Counted from the stretch's first letter, positions 1 through 8,700 are shown. The stretch: DNA of 64,000 bases from JAOBAU01 sp034667465 (GCA_034667465.1 JAXDJV010000003.1:124001-188000); one strand, 5' to 3'. The notes: generated by a model not told the origin, from the sequence alone. Translations and numbers: made by a program.

Positions 1-29
1 GATTACATCCGGATCGCTGCGAACGCTTA

Positions 30-135
30 ATCCTGAGCGAAGCGAAGGATCAACGGTCCATCAGTCGTGCGCAAGCCATGAAACGCGGCCGCGGCTGAAG
101 CACCATTGATCCTTCGTCGCTGCGCTCCTCAGGAT
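30..135. repeat. Imperfect intergenic inverted repeat (ATCCTGAGCGAAGCGAAGGATC type)
   Basis: Bases 30-53 read ATCCTGAGCGAAGCGAAGGA then TCAA. Bases 106-135 carry the reverse complement of a slightly longer version, in which GAGCGAAGCGAAGG has become GAGGAGCGCAGCGACGAAGG. The arms flank about 50 bases of unremarkable sequence and sit just after the stop of the minus-strand envelope gene. The element resembles short intergenic palindromes I know to be common in several soil phyla. Its function is unknown; it could act as a transcription terminator or mark a passive repeat. No gene is visible in bases 1-142. Confidence 0.6.
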
Positions 136-142
136 GAACTCC

Positions 143-3088
143 TCAGAACGTCTCGCCGATCCAGAACTCCGTCCGGTATTTGCCGGTCGCGTTCTTCAAA
201 TCCGTCCGCTTCGCGAAATCCCAGTGCAGTTCCAGGCCGAGGAAGTTGAACGAGAGACCGTAGCCAACGGAGGCGAAGCCGTCCTTCAATCGGCCGTTCT
301 CGAAGAACTTGTACGGCTGACCGGTGAAGCGCGCGCCGCCGACGTCCATGAAGAGCGTGCCGCGTACCTGTGTCAGCACGAAGATCGGCGTCGCGAGGAC
401 GTCGATGAGCGGGAAGCGGAACTCGAAATTCGCGAACGCCGCCTGATTGCCGATGATCGAGCGGAAGTCGTAGCCGCGCAGCGTATTCAGTCCCCCGAAG
501 TAATAGAAGTTCGGGAACGAGCCGGTCGAATAGCCGGCGAAAACGCGCGCCGCGAGGAGCGTCCGTGAGCTGAGCTGCAGGTACTGCCGCGCGTCGATCG
601 TGTAGTCATTGGTCAGCGTCCCGCCGCCCTTCAGATCGGGCGCGTACGCCGTTCCGATCTCGTAGCGGCGTCCCGACAGCGGACCCCACTGGCGGAAGAT
701 CGTCGAGTCGCCGCTGAACGAGGTGCTGAAGATCGGGAAGTTGTCGCGGCGTTTGACGAAGTCGTACGTCGTGATTCCGTTGAGCGTCACCGAGACCGGA
801 TAGTAGAGATCGCGGCTTTCGTATCCGACGCCGCCGTCGATGCGGTGATAGCGATCGAACGGATAGCTGAGGATTCCCATCAGTCCCGTCTCGCGATACT
901 GCTGCTGGCGATCGAGCCCGCTGGTCAATCCGGAAGTCGGCGCGATGTAGAACGAGCGATTGTCGAAGAGCCGCACGCCCCAGTTCAGGCGATGCTGCAG
1001 ATCGAAATAGAGGAAGTCGAAATTGGAGAACGACGACACGGAATCGAGCGCGGCGATGAAGCGGCGATTGCCGAGCATGTCGCTCATGTAGATGACCGAG
1101 CGCGAGACCAGCAGCTGATCGGAGCTGACGCCGGCGTTCACTTCGACGTCATCGACGAAGAGCTTGAAGCCGCGCGACTCTTCGATTTTTTCCGGATCGA
1201 TCGCCACTTCCACCGGCGGCTGGAACGCGGTGCGCGACGACGCTTCGATCGGCGCGGACGGCAGCGTCGTCTTCTCCGCGGGATGAAGCGGCTTGTCCGT
1301 CGGCGCGGAGAACAGCTGCCACTTCATCTTGTAATACGACGCGAAAACCATCCGCTCCTTGTTGCCTTTCCCGGTGAAGACGACCGGCGTGAAAACGCCG
1401 CCGACGACGTCGGTGTACTGGAGCAGATCGCCGTTCTCGAGGTTGAGCGAATAGATGTTGTACGACGCGAAGTTCGTCGGATCGACCGGCGGCGTTTCGC
1501 TCTGCGGTTTGGCGGCGTTCTCCGCTTTCTCGATGATGTCGGACGCCACCTCGATGTTCCGTCCGGTCTGTTTGTCGGACGCGAAGAAGATCCGCTTGCC
1601 GTCCGGCGAGAAGTAGGCGTCGATGTCGTTCCACCTGCCCGTCGTAATTTGGTACCGCTCTTTCCAGTTCGCGGTGTTGAGCCGGAAGAGCTTCGCGTAG
1701 CCGTCGACGACCGACGAGTAGACGAGCCACTTCCCATCCGGCGAGAAGACCGGCGCTCCATCAAAGAAGCGATCTTCAGTAACGTTGCGCACCTGACCGG
1801 TGGCGATGTCGAAGAGGAAGATGTCGGGTTGATTGCCGCGGAACCCTGTGAAGGCGATCTGTTTTCCGTCCGCTGAATAGGTCGGGCTGAGCTGCTGCTC
1901 GACGTCCATCAGCACCGAACGCTCGATCGCACCGCTGATCGCATTGATGAGCAGCAGATTGCGGCCGCGCTCGCGCTTCACGAACAGCGCGATCTGATCG
2001 CCGTTCGGCGCGAACGCGACGTCGCGCCCCATCGTCGGCCCGACCGTGAAGCTCTGCGCGATCGGATACTCGTACTGATTCGTGTAGCCGCTCGTCAGAT
2101 TGCGCAGCATCTTCCGCTCGGGCACGTTGAAGAGCACGAGGTCGACGTCTTCTTTGTACGTCGTGAATCCGGCCACGAGATCGCCGGACGGCGACGGGAT
2201 CGGCGAGAGCTCATCGCTGTCGCGGATGTCGGGATTGATGCGGAACGGATCGCCGTACTCGATCGGCTCCCCTTTCGCGACGAGCGCCGGCAGATACTTT
2301 TTGCGCAGCCACGTCCGGAAGTGCGTATCGAACTCCTCGGGTGTGACATCGAATGCGCGCTTGAGCGCTTTGTCGACCGAGTTGCTGACGGTGTTGCGAT
2401 ACTCGTAGACGAAGTCGCGAATGCCTTCCCATCCATACTTCTGCTGCATGTAATCAAAGACGGCGTGACCGAAGCGGTAGGCGAAGTAGCCGCGCGGATT
2501 GCGCGTGATCGGCGGCACCTGATCGTTGACGACGGCGTCGCGCAGGACCATGCGGTCCTTCGTGTCTTCGTCCTGTCCCATGAACGACGCGAGTCCTTCC
2601 ATGAGCCACGTCGGAGGATTCGCCGTGATGGTCTTGCCCAGTTTTCCCTGGAAGAGAATCTCGTACTCGAAGACGTGCGTCAGCTCGTGCTGGATGAGCT
2701 GCAGCAGCTTTTCGTCGGTGGTGTCGATCGGGAGCACCATCCGATTGCGCGTCGGTTCGGCGAAGGCGCCGACCCCTTCCGGGATGAAGTTCAGATCGAC
2801 GTTCGTCTGCTCGAACGCCGAGTGCGTCGCGTAGTAGATCAGCGGGATCTTTTTGGTGATCTGGAAATTGAACTTGCGCGAGAGGTCGTCGTACGCGCTC
2901 TCGGCGTTGTCGACGACCTTCTGCAGCGACGGCTGCTCTTCGTCGTAGAAGTACACGTCGAAGTGCGTCGAGTGATAGATCTTCCAGTGGAACTTGTCGT
3001 AGACGATCTTGTTTTGCCCGAAGGGGAAAGCGGCCGGGGCCGCGAAGAGCAGGGAGACTACGAACAGCGCTGCGATCGGACGCTTCAC
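143..3088 (-). CDS. Outer-membrane protein: metallopeptidase-like, TolB-type propeller and C-terminal barrel
   Basis: About 981 residues. After a signal peptide (KRPIAALFVVSLLFAAPAAF) comes a gluzincin-like domain with HELTH and a downstream EGLASF that could supply the third zinc ligand. Next are five or more PD40/TolB blades (SPTYSADGKQIAF, APVFSPDGKWLVYSS, DAYFSPDGKRIFFAS). The last ~320 residues look like an Omp85/BamA-type beta-barrel with LRGYDF and a terminal Phe (GETF). I chose the GTG at 3088 because GGAGG lies five bases before it and the signal peptide follows at once; the longer frame starting at 3133 would be coded by repeat DNA. It is probably anchored in the outer membrane. Proteolytic activity is inferred from the motif only. 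It may be co-transcribed with the two envelope genes upstream (3200-4425). Confidence 0.8.
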   Translation of the reverse strand: MKRPIAALFVVSLLFAAPAAFPFGQNKIVYDKFHWKIYHSTHFDVYFYDEEQPSLQKVVDNAESAYDDLSRKFNFQITKKIPLIYYATHSAFEQTNVDLNFIPEGVGAFAEPTRNRMVLPIDTTDEKLLQLIQHELTHVFEYEILFQGKLGKTITANPPTWLMEGLASFMGQDEDTKDRMVLRDAVVNDQVPPITRNPRGYFAYRFGHAVFDYMQQKYGWEGIRDFVYEYRNTVSNSVDKALKRAFDVTPEEFDTHFRTWLRKKYLPALVAKGEPIEYGDPFRINPDIRDSDELSPIPSPSGDLVAGFTTYKEDVDLVLFNVPERKMLRNLTSGYTNQYEYPIAQSFTVGPTMGRDVAFAPNGDQIALFVKRERGRNLLLINAISGAIERSVLMDVEQQLSPTYSADGKQIAFTGFRGNQPDIFLFDIATGQVRNVTEDRFFDGAPVFSPDGKWLVYSSVVDGYAKLFRLNTANWKERYQITTGRWNDIDAYFSPDGKRIFFASDKQTGRNIEVASDIIEKAENAAKPQSETPPVDPTNFASYNIYSLNLENGDLLQYTDVVGGVFTPVVFTGKGNKERMVFASYYKMKWQLFSAPTDKPLHPAEKTTLPSAPIEASSRTAFQPPVEVAIDPEKIEESRGFKLFVDDVEVNAGVSSDQLLVSRSVIYMSDMLGNRRFIAALDSVSSFSNFDFLYFDLQHRLNWGVRLFDNRSFYIAPTSGLTSGLDRQQQYRETGLMGILSYPFDRYHRIDGGVGYESRDLYYPVSVTLNGITTYDFVKRRDNFPIFSTSFSGDSTIFRQWGPLSGRRYEIGTAYAPDLKGGGTLTNDYTIDARQYLQLSSRTLLAARVFAGYSTGSFPNFYYFGGLNTLRGYDFRSIIGNQAAFANFEFRFPLIDVLATPIFVLTQVRGTLFMDVGGARFTGQPYKFFENGRLKDGFASVGYGLSFNFLGLELHWDFAKRTDLKNATGKYRTEFWIGETF

Positions 3089-3110
3089 TGATTCCTCCAG
3101 GAAGGCAGGC

Positions 3111-3196
3111 ATGAGGAATGAGTGATGAGGCATGAGTGACGAGTGGAAAACTCCGACTCTTTACTCATACCTCATTACTCATGCCTCATCCCTCGC
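3111..3196. repeat. Heptamer inverted repeat, locus A
   Basis: The left arm has five 7-bp units (ATGAGGA, ATGAGTG, ATGAGGC, ATGAGTG, ACGAGTG; 3111-3145). After a ~16-base loop, the right arm has complementary units TACTCAT, ACCTCAT, TACTCAT, GCCTCAT and CCCTCGC (3162-3196). The arms can fold into a long imperfect hairpin. It fills the space between two minus-strand genes, and its right edge reaches the stop codon of the next gene at 3200. See the finding on the repeat family. Confidence 0.85.
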
Positions 3197-3199
3197 CCC

Positions 3200-3880
3200 T
3201 CATTCCGTAAACACGTAGCGGCTGGCCGACGTCTCGGACGGCACGAAGATGCCGACGAGTTGCTGCTCCATCGAGCGCAGGTTTTCAAAGAGCCCGAGGA
3301 TCTCGTCGTAGTTCCGCTGATCGAATTCTTTGAAATCGCGGAAGTTCTCTTCGAGCACTTTCTCCCCGGTATCGGCATTGAACACGGCGATGTCGATGTC
3401 GAATACGAAGCCGGTCGTCTCCACGAGCACCTGCCGGTAGTACGTCTTCCCGTCCGCGGGCGACACATACTCCTCGGTGCGATAACCGGACTTGTCGTTG
3501 ATGTCGAAGTCGAGGATGCCGGAGACGATGTAGTCGGCGCCGGTCCGGCGCCCGAGGTCTTTCCAGTAGTCGCGATTCGCCTCGAGCGCTTTCATGTCGA
3601 CGCCCGGCAGCCGCGTCGACGGCGTGTCGACGAGCGTCAGCTTCGTCGACTTCGCCATCTGCTTTTTCAGGTAGCGCTGAAACTCCGACTGCACGTCGAC
3701 CTTCGACGCGCGATCGTTTTTCTTTTCACCGTTGTTCGCAATCACGAACGGCGCGATGGCAACCTTCTCGTCGCCGCTGATCGACAGCTTCGGTTTGACC
3801 GGCAGCTTCAGCTTCACTTCCATGACGCCGGCGGAAAGCGCCAGCGGCAGCAGCGCAATCACAAATGTGATCCGTTTCAT
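3200..3880 (-). CDS. Exported CsgG/LpoB-like envelope protein of unknown function
   Basis: 226 residues with a signal peptide (MKRITFVIALLPLALSAGV). The middle (VDVQSEFQRYLKKQMAKS, then YWKDLGRRTGADYIVSGILDF) has the pattern of CsgG, FlgO and LpoB-like periplasmic proteins: a helix, then a strand ending in GADYIVSG. No lipobox Cys is seen, so it is probably soluble periplasmic or loosely membrane-bound. The start codon overlaps the stop of the TPR lipoprotein upstream by ATGA (3877-3880), so the two are translationally coupled. The family assignment rests on pattern resemblance only; the biochemical role is not known. Confidence 0.6.
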   Translation of the reverse strand: MKRITFVIALLPLALSAGVMEVKLKLPVKPKLSISGDEKVAIAPFVIANNGEKKNDRASKVDVQSEFQRYLKKQMAKSTKLTLVDTPSTRLPGVDMKALEANRDYWKDLGRRTGADYIVSGILDFDINDKSGYRTEEYVSPADGKTYYRQVLVETTGFVFDIDIAVFNADTGEKVLEENFRDFKEFDQRNYDEILGLFENLRSMEQQLVGIFVPSETSASRYVFTE

Positions 3881-4425
3881 CGTAAACCTCCCGGTGGCTG
3901 CGGCAACGGCGGCGGCGGTTGTGGCAGCGTCGCCGGCGGACCCTGTGGCGGCTGCACTCCGCCCATCGGAGAGCCCGGCTGATCGGCGCCAGGCATCGCT
4001 ACAGGTGGTAGCGGCGGCGGCGAATTCGGTACCGTCGCTTTCGCGGTGGCCGGCTTCGCATCCGAGCCTTTCTGCTGACGCTTCTTGTTCCGCTGCAGGA
4101 ACTCCGTGAAGCGGCTGTAGTTCTTCTGAATGTACTGATTGCCTTTGTCGAGCTTCAGCGCTTCGAGATATTCGCGGCGCGCTTTCTCGAAGTCGCCGTT
4201 CGCTTCGAGCGCCACGGCGAGGTTGTTGTGCGCCATGGCGTTCTGCGGATTGATCTCGACAGCGCGCTGAAAGCGGAACTGCGCTTCGCGCCAGAGATTC
4301 GTCCGCGCCATCTGCACACCGAAGTTGTCCTGGGTCTGACTACGCTGGAGATCGTGATGTGAGCCGCAGGCGCTGAAGACGAGTGCCGCAGCGAGAACCG
4401 ATGACGTGACGAACGCCCGTTTCAT
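3877..4425 (-). CDS. TPR lipoprotein with Pro-rich tail
   Basis: 182 residues. The signal peptide ends in a lipobox (VFSAC, with Cys20 as lipidation site). About three tetratricopeptide helix pairs follow (AQFRFQRAVEINPQNAMAHN, NLAVALEANGDFEKARREYL). The last ~50 residues are Pro/Gln-rich (PPQGPPATLPQPPPP), a low-complexity tail that may cross or bind peptidoglycan. It is first in a minus-strand unit with the CsgG-like gene, whose start overlaps its stop. A Shine-Dalgarno-like GGGGGG lies upstream of the ATG. TPR lipoproteins often act as assembly scaffolds in the periplasm, but no specific partner can be named here. Confidence 0.7.
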   Translation of the reverse strand: MKRAFVTSSVLAAALVFSACGSHHDLQRSQTQDNFGVQMARTNLWREAQFRFQRAVEINPQNAMAHNNLAVALEANGDFEKARREYLEALKLDKGNQYIQKNYSRFTEFLQRNKKRQQKGSDAKPATAKATVPNSPPPLPPVAMPGADQPGSPMGGVQPPQGPPATLPQPPPPLPQPPGGLR

Positions 4426-4457
4426 CCTCGTTTTCCCCCCTGGCAGACCGGCGCGGG

Positions 4458-4486
4458 TTGGAGCTGCAACGAGGCGAAAGTATAAT
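4458..4486 (+). promoter_or_regulatory. Sigma70-like promoter for dprA
   Basis: TTGGAG (4458-4463), 17-base spacer, TATAAT (4481-4486). This is the best consensus promoter in the window. It lies in the divergent gap between the TPR lipoprotein and dprA. Confidence 0.55.
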
Positions 4487-4534
4487 CCCGATCACCCACG
4501 CAGCCCGGCCTCCCTCTCCGCACCAGCCATCAAC

Positions 4535-5617
4535 ATGAACGACGTTTCGCTTCGCGATCTTTGTATCGCGTACGCACTATTGCCGTTTCTCACCCCCGCG
4601 CGCACGCGGCTGCTGCTCGAATGGTTCGACCCGTTAACCAATGCACTCAATGTGTCGACCACAGTACTCCGCCAGTTGCTCGCAATTGATGCAGAACAGG
4701 CGCAAACGGTCAGGAATCCGTTACGAACTCGCGAGGCGCGCGAGTCGCTCGCGCGCGTTCGCGACTCCGCGATCGCCTTCTGCGACGACACCTTCCCGCC
4801 GCTGCTGCGCGAGATCGTCGATCCGCCGCTGGCGCTCTTCTTCCGCGGCGACGCATCGCTGCTGACGCATCCGTCGATCGCCGTCGTCGGCTCGCGGCGC
4901 GCATCGCCGTACGCATTGAACGCGTCGCGTCATCTCGCCACCCAACTCGTCTCCGCCGGGCTCTCCATCACCTCCGGTCTCGCCCTCGGCGTCGACGCAG
5001 CCGCACACTCCGCGGCACTCGACGCCGGCGGCGCGACGATCGCCGTGCTCGGTACCGGCATCGACGTCATCTATCCGCGCGCGAATCGAAAGCTCTTCGC
5101 GGCGATCGCCAGGCACGGCGTGATCGTCACGGAGTTCGCGCCGTCGACGCCACCGAAGCGCGAACACTTCCCGATCCGCAACCGCGTCATCTCCGGACTG
5201 ACGCTCGGCACGCTGATCGTCGAAGCGACAAGCCGCAGCGGATCGCTGATCACCGCGCGCATGGCCGCCGAACAGAATCGTGAAGTGTTCGCGGTGCCGG
5301 GACCGATTTTCTCCGCCGGCGCCGAAGGACCGAATCGACTCATCCAATATGGAGCGAAGCTCGTACACGACGTGAACGACATCCTCGCCGAGCTGCCCGG
5401 AACGTTTCGCGCGAAAGCGGAAGAGTCGAAGCCACCCGACGAGCCGCTGCGCGAAGTGCTCGCCGCGTTTCATCGCGACGATGCGCTGCACATCGACGAT
5501 GCAGCCGCGCGGCTCGGACGTCCCGTCGCGTCGCTCAGCGAAGCGGTGCTGCAACTCGAACTGGGCGGCTGGCTGCAGGCACTGCCGGGAGCGCGCTATA
5601 TGCGAACGATGAAGTGA
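4535..5617 (+). CDS. dprA: DNA-processing protein DprA (DNA uptake, RecA loader)
   Basis: 360 residues from ATG 4535 (MNDVSLRDL). DprA binds incoming single-stranded DNA in the cytoplasm and loads RecA during natural transformation. The Rossmann-like core shows VVGSRRAS, SGLALGVDAAAHSAAL, TIAVLGTGIDVIYPRAN, IRNRVISGL, SGSLITARMAAE and REVFAVPGP, the usual family blocks. An N-terminal helical domain precedes it, and a C-terminal winged-helix-like domain (about residues 300-360, ending GARYMRTMK) follows. The frame is open back to 4406, but that part is compositionally unlike protein and overlaps the promoter. The 3-prime end overlaps the convergent beta-helix gene by 22 bases. No other competence genes are in the window. 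Confidence 0.93.
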   Translation: MNDVSLRDLCIAYALLPFLTPARTRLLLEWFDPLTNALNVSTTVLRQLLAIDAEQAQTVRNPLRTREARESLARVRDSAIAFCDDTFPPLLREIVDPPLALFFRGDASLLTHPSIAVVGSRRASPYALNASRHLATQLVSAGLSITSGLALGVDAAAHSAALDAGGATIAVLGTGIDVIYPRANRKLFAAIARHGVIVTEFAPSTPPKREHFPIRNRVISGLTLGTLIVEATSRSGSLITARMAAEQNREVFAVPGPIFSAGAEGPNRLIQYGAKLVHDVNDILAELPGTFRAKAEESKPPDEPLREVLAAFHRDDALHIDDAAARLGRPVASLSEAVLQLELGGWLQALPGARYMRTMK

Positions 5618-6882
5618 GCGGCGACGACACAAAGGCTCAGCGCGAGCGCGAGCAGTGCCCACGAAGACAGCGCCGGGACCAGTCCCACTGCCTGGATTGC
5701 TACCGCTGCGCCGACTTCCGACGTGTCGCCGGTCGTCAGATTCGTCGCCGTCGACGTGATCACTTCGCCGGCAGCGGGCCGCGTCGTGCCGCTGAACGTG
5801 AACGTCGCATTGCCGGTCGCGTCGGTGAGGACGTCGAGTCCGCCGAGAAACGTTCGCGCTTCCGGGTCGCTCGCGGGACTGCTGAACAGTTCGACGCGAT
5901 ACGTCGTGAGCGGAATGCTCGCCAGCGTTCCGTTAACGTTGAACTGCGTCGGCCCGAGGACGGCCGACGTGAGTATCGGAAAGTTCTGGAGATTGTTCGC
6001 GCCGGTGTCGGGGTCCGGCGCCGGATCGTTCGGCGTCGGCCCGTTGGCGCCGAGGTCGATCGGGATGCCGACATTGGAGATGCTGTTGCCGGTAATCGTG
6101 ATCCCGGTCGAATTCGCACTGAACACTGTGACGCCGGAGGTATAGCCGCTGATGGTGTTGCCACGAATCGTCGAACCTGATGCCGCAGGAGGGTTAGCGT
6201 TGGAAACGCTCACCGCCGGAAATGCCGCCGGGTTCACGCGAGCCATCGTGTTGCCTTCGATGATTGTTCCCGCGGACGACTGCACACGGATTCGGTCGAT
6301 CGTGTTCCCTTCGGTGACGCTTCCGATTCGATTCGCATTCGAAAAAAGCAACTCCAGCAGGTTGGAGATGGAGTTCAGAAACAGCTGATTGCGAGCTCCG
6401 TCGATGATCTCGACGGCGACCATTGCGTTGCCTCGGAAAACGTTGTCACTGGCCGCCGCCAGGAAGACCGTGCCGCTCAACGTGGATGCAGTCACCGTCA
6501 CCGCCGAAACTCCGGGGTCGATCCGGACAGACTCACAGAAGTCGTTGACGATCACCGCCGTCACACTGCTTCCCGTTGAACCATTCGAAAATTGGAACGC
6601 TCGGCTACAGTCCAGAAAATTGCCCTGAATTGTCGCCTTCCCGCCGCCGGCAAGCGTGCCATCGATTGCGGTGACGCCAGTGATGGCAGGAAGCTGGTAC
6701 GTCACCGCGACCGGGCTCACGCTGAACACGATCTGATCCGCTCCCGGATTCGCGTTGGCGTCGAGGATCGCCTGCGCCAGTGAGCCGGGTCCGCTGTTCA
6801 GCGGACTCGTCACCGTGAACGTTGCAGCGAAAGCATTCGAGGCGAGAAACAGCAGAAGCGCAACCGCTGCACGTTTGATCAG
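5596..6882 (-). CDS. Secreted right-handed beta-helix protein with IPTL-like C-terminal anchor
   Basis: About 428 residues. The body is a run of parallel beta-helix coils with repeated asparagine and glycine (GSTIRGNTISGY, TGITITGNSISNV, GTIIEGNTMARV), as in surface or secreted polysaccharide-binding or -cleaving proteins. The C-terminus (VPALSSWALLALALSL, then a final IVRI) resembles IPTL-CTERM sorting signals: short motif, hydrophobic helix, basic end. The first ATG/GTG in frame (6813) would remove the signal peptide. Upstream in frame there is LIKRAAVALLLFLASNAFA, preceded by AGGGAGA. I therefore place the start at CTG 6882, a rare codon. No catalytic residues can be assigned. Confidence 0.72.
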   Translation of the reverse strand: MIKRAAVALLLFLASNAFAATFTVTSPLNSGPGSLAQAILDANANPGADQIVFSVSPVAVTYQLPAITGVTAIDGTLAGGGKATIQGNFLDCSRAFQFSNGSTGSSVTAVIVNDFCESVRIDPGVSAVTVTASTLSGTVFLAAASDNVFRGNAMVAVEIIDGARNQLFLNSISNLLELLFSNANRIGSVTEGNTIDRIRVQSSAGTIIEGNTMARVNPAAFPAVSVSNANPPAASGSTIRGNTISGYTSGVTVFSANSTGITITGNSISNVGIPIDLGANGPTPNDPAPDPDTGANNLQNFPILTSAVLGPTQFNVNGTLASIPLTTYRVELFSSPASDPEARTFLGGLDVLTDATGNATFTFSGTTRPAAGEVITSTATNLTTGDTSEVGAAVAIQAVGLVPALSSWALLALALSLCVVAAHFIVRI

Positions 6883-6895
6883 ACGTTCTCCCTCT

Positions 6896-7195
6896 TTACG
6901 TCTCCGAATACGTCGACCCGTTCGCGCCGTCGCGCGACTTCTTCACCTTGTACGCAACGAGTGCGAGCGGCACGCCGATCTGAATCAGGCGCCTGAACGC
7001 TTTCGGGAAGCCGAAGCCGACGAGGAATCCGACGGCGGCGCCGCCGGCGATGAGCTGCGGCGCATGCGCGGACGCGGCCGACTTCACATCGAGCGTCGTC
7101 CGCAGACGGCGATCGAGCTCGTCGATCCGCTCGCTGACGCCGTCGCGCGCGCTGACGATCGCGTGCTCGAGCTGCTGCTTTTCTTCCACTGGCAT
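6896..7195 (-). CDS. Small membrane protein, partner of the holin-like protein
   Basis: 99 residues. The N-terminal half is a charged helix (EHAIVSARDGVSERIDELDRR). One hydrophobic stretch (LIAGGAAVGFLVGFGF) and a second weaker one (LIQIGVPLALVAYKV) follow. Its start overlaps the stop of the upstream gene (TAATG at 7193-7197), so the two are made together. This arrangement, a Holin-X/phage_holin_3-type protein followed by a DUF3618-like protein, is common in soil bacteria and is thought to affect the envelope or stress response. No enzymatic motif is seen. Confidence 0.6.
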   Translation of the reverse strand: MPVEEKQQLEHAIVSARDGVSERIDELDRRLRTTLDVKSAASAHAPQLIAGGAAVGFLVGFGFPKAFRRLIQIGVPLALVAYKVKKSRDGANGSTYSET

Positions 7196-7617
7196 TACCT
7201 GCTCCTCGCGCGGGCGAAGTCCGCTTTGATCGACTCGATGTCGTTCTGAATGTGCTTCACCGATTCAGCCGGCACGAACTGCACCGCGGCGAACTTCTTC
7301 TTCCCCATCATCGCCAGCACGCCGGCGACGACGAAGAGCACGATCGTCACGATCAGCGTCGACAGCCAGGCCGGGACGCCGAGCGCCACGAGGCCGAGGA
7401 CGATCGTGACGAAGAGGAAAGCGAGGCCGAAGAGCCCGAGGAAGACGGCGCCGGCAAACATCGCAATGCCGCCGCCGAGTTTTGCGACGGTGTCTTTGAC
7501 CTCGAGTTTCAGCAGCGCGATCTCGCTGCGGAAGAGCGTCGAAAGATCGGCGGTCAGTTCTTTGATGATGGTGCCGAGCGTCCGCTCGGTCTCGAATTCA
7601 GCTGTGTTGCGTGCCAT
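7195..7617 (-). CDS. Phage-holin-family (Holin-X like) membrane protein
   Basis: 140 residues. An N-terminal amphipathic region (IIKELTADLSTLFRSEIALLKLEVKDTVAKL) leads into two strong transmembrane helices (GIAMFAGAVFLGLFGLAFLF and a second about residues 75-100, VALGVPAWLSTLIVTIVL). This order matches the putative Holin-X/phage_holin_3_6 family, which is chromosomal and not tied to a prophage here: no phage genes are nearby. It is coupled to the 99-residue gene downstream. The true function of the family is unsettled. Confidence 0.7.
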   Translation of the reverse strand: MARNTAEFETERTLGTIIKELTADLSTLFRSEIALLKLEVKDTVAKLGGGIAMFAGAVFLGLFGLAFLFVTIVLGLVALGVPAWLSTLIVTIVLFVVAGVLAMMGKKKFAAVQFVPAESVKHIQNDIESIKADFARARSR

Positions 7618-7655
7618 AACGACGACCTCAGAGCAAAACGGGTGCCCTGTTCGAT

Positions 7656-7661
7656 TAGAAT
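7656..7661 (+). promoter_or_regulatory. Possible -10 box of queD (TAGAAT)
   Basis: TAGAAT is followed by CCCGCG and lies 16 bases before the queD ATG. No Shine-Dalgarno sequence is seen, so the leader would be about ten bases at most. Confidence 0.35.
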
Positions 7662-7677
7662 CCCGCGCTCAGCGCGC

Positions 7678-8052
7678 ATGCAATCACACTTCGTCGAGCT
7701 CGTGAAAGACTTCAGCTTCGAGGCTGCACACTTTCTTCCGAATGTGCCGGAAGGTCATAAGTGCCGCCGCATCCACGGGCATTCGTTCCGCGGAGAAGTG
7801 GCCGTGCGCGGAGAAGTCGATCCGCACACCGGCTGGCTGATCGATTTCGCCGACCTCAAACGCGCCGTCGATCCGATCGTCGCCGAGCTCGATCACTACT
7901 TCCTCAATGAGATCGCCGGCCTCGACAATCCGACGTCCGAGAATCTCGCCGCCTGGATCTGGGCACGCGTCGCGCCGAACGTTCCGCTGCTCGCGCGGAT
8001 CACCGTCGAAGAGACGTGCACGTCGCGCTGTCACTACTTCGGTCCGCGCTGA
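7678..8052 (+). CDS. queD: 6-carboxytetrahydropterin synthase (QueD/PTPS family)
   Basis: 124 residues from ATG 7678 (MQSHFVELVKDF), the usual length. QueD converts dihydroneopterin triphosphate to 6-carboxy-5,6,7,8-tetrahydropterin in the queuosine/7-deazapurine pathway. The sequence shows an N-terminal FSFEAAHFL (zinc His), GHKCRRIHGHSF (catalytic Cys and the HxH zinc pair), DFADLK, ENLAAWIW and VEETCTSRC (the C-terminal Glu). All expected residues are present. No other queuosine genes are near. The frame is open back to 7252, but that segment is the antisense of the holin gene. It could instead be a pterin-forming PTPS, but KC-x3-HGH fits the bacterial QueD group better. Confidence 0.88.
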   Translation: MQSHFVELVKDFSFEAAHFLPNVPEGHKCRRIHGHSFRGEVAVRGEVDPHTGWLIDFADLKRAVDPIVAELDHYFLNEIAGLDNPTSENLAAWIWARVAPNVPLLARITVEETCTSRCHYFGPR

Positions 8053-8667
8053 TCACGTTCGCAACGGCACGAATCGCACCGCGTCGAGCTTCCGGCGGAT
8101 GACCGCGCCCCCTTTTCGTTCGATGAGCCAGAGGTACTGTTCCTCAATCGTCCCGACCGGAATCACGCACCGCCCACCCTCGGCGAGTTGTTCGATGAGC
8201 GGTTCCGGAATCTCGATCGGCGCCGCGGCGGAAAGAATCGCGTCGAACGGCGCTTCGTCACGGAAGATCTGTACGCCATCGCCGACGCGGAGCCGAACGT
8301 TCGTGATGTCGAGCTGCGCCAGCCTTTCGGCGACGCTTCGCGCCAGCGCCGGCTCCAGCTCCGCGCTGAAGACTTCACGCGCCAGCCGCGCCAGCACTGC
8401 AGTTTGATAGCCGGAGCCGGTCCCGATCTCGAGCACTCGTTCGTCTCCGCGAAGATTCAGCAGCTCCGTCATCGCCGCGACGATGAACGGCTGCGAGATC
8501 GTCTGTCCGTGCACGAGCGGCAGCGGCGTGTCGTCATACGCCGATGCGCGATGTTGCGGCGGCACGAACAGCTCGCGCGGCACCGAGCGCATGGAGTCGA
8601 GCACGCGCGCATCGCGCACACCGCGCGCCACGATCTGATCGCGGATCATCTGTTCGTTCGCATTCAC
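8053..8667 (-). CDS. pcm: Protein-L-isoaspartate O-methyltransferase
   Basis: About 204 residues from GTG 8667 (ATG 8649 is the alternative). The enzyme uses S-adenosylmethionine to methylate isoaspartyl residues and so repair aged proteins. Family motifs are complete: MIRDQIVARGVRD near the start, VPRELFVPP, DDTPLPLVHGQTISQPFIVA, the SAM-binding VLEIGTGSGYQTAVLA, and AAAPIEIPEPLIEQLAEGG. The stop abuts queD (convergent, no gap). The frame continues up to 8799, but it runs through the 8732-8750 hairpin and has no family similarity there. Confidence 0.9.
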   Translation of the reverse strand: MNANEQMIRDQIVARGVRDARVLDSMRSVPRELFVPPQHRASAYDDTPLPLVHGQTISQPFIVAAMTELLNLRGDERVLEIGTGSGYQTAVLARLAREVFSAELEPALARSVAERLAQLDITNVRLRVGDGVQIFRDEAPFDAILSAAAPIEIPEPLIEQLAEGGRCVIPVGTIEEQYLWLIERKGGAVIRRKLDAVRFVPLRT

Positions 8668-8700
8668 CGTTCCGCGTTTAGGCACGCCGCATACCAGCGG

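Noticed and set aside
6896..7617. Prophage remnant because of the holin-like protein
   Set aside because: No integrase, terminase, capsid or lysin gene and no attachment site. Chromosomal Holin-X-type proteins with a small partner are common.
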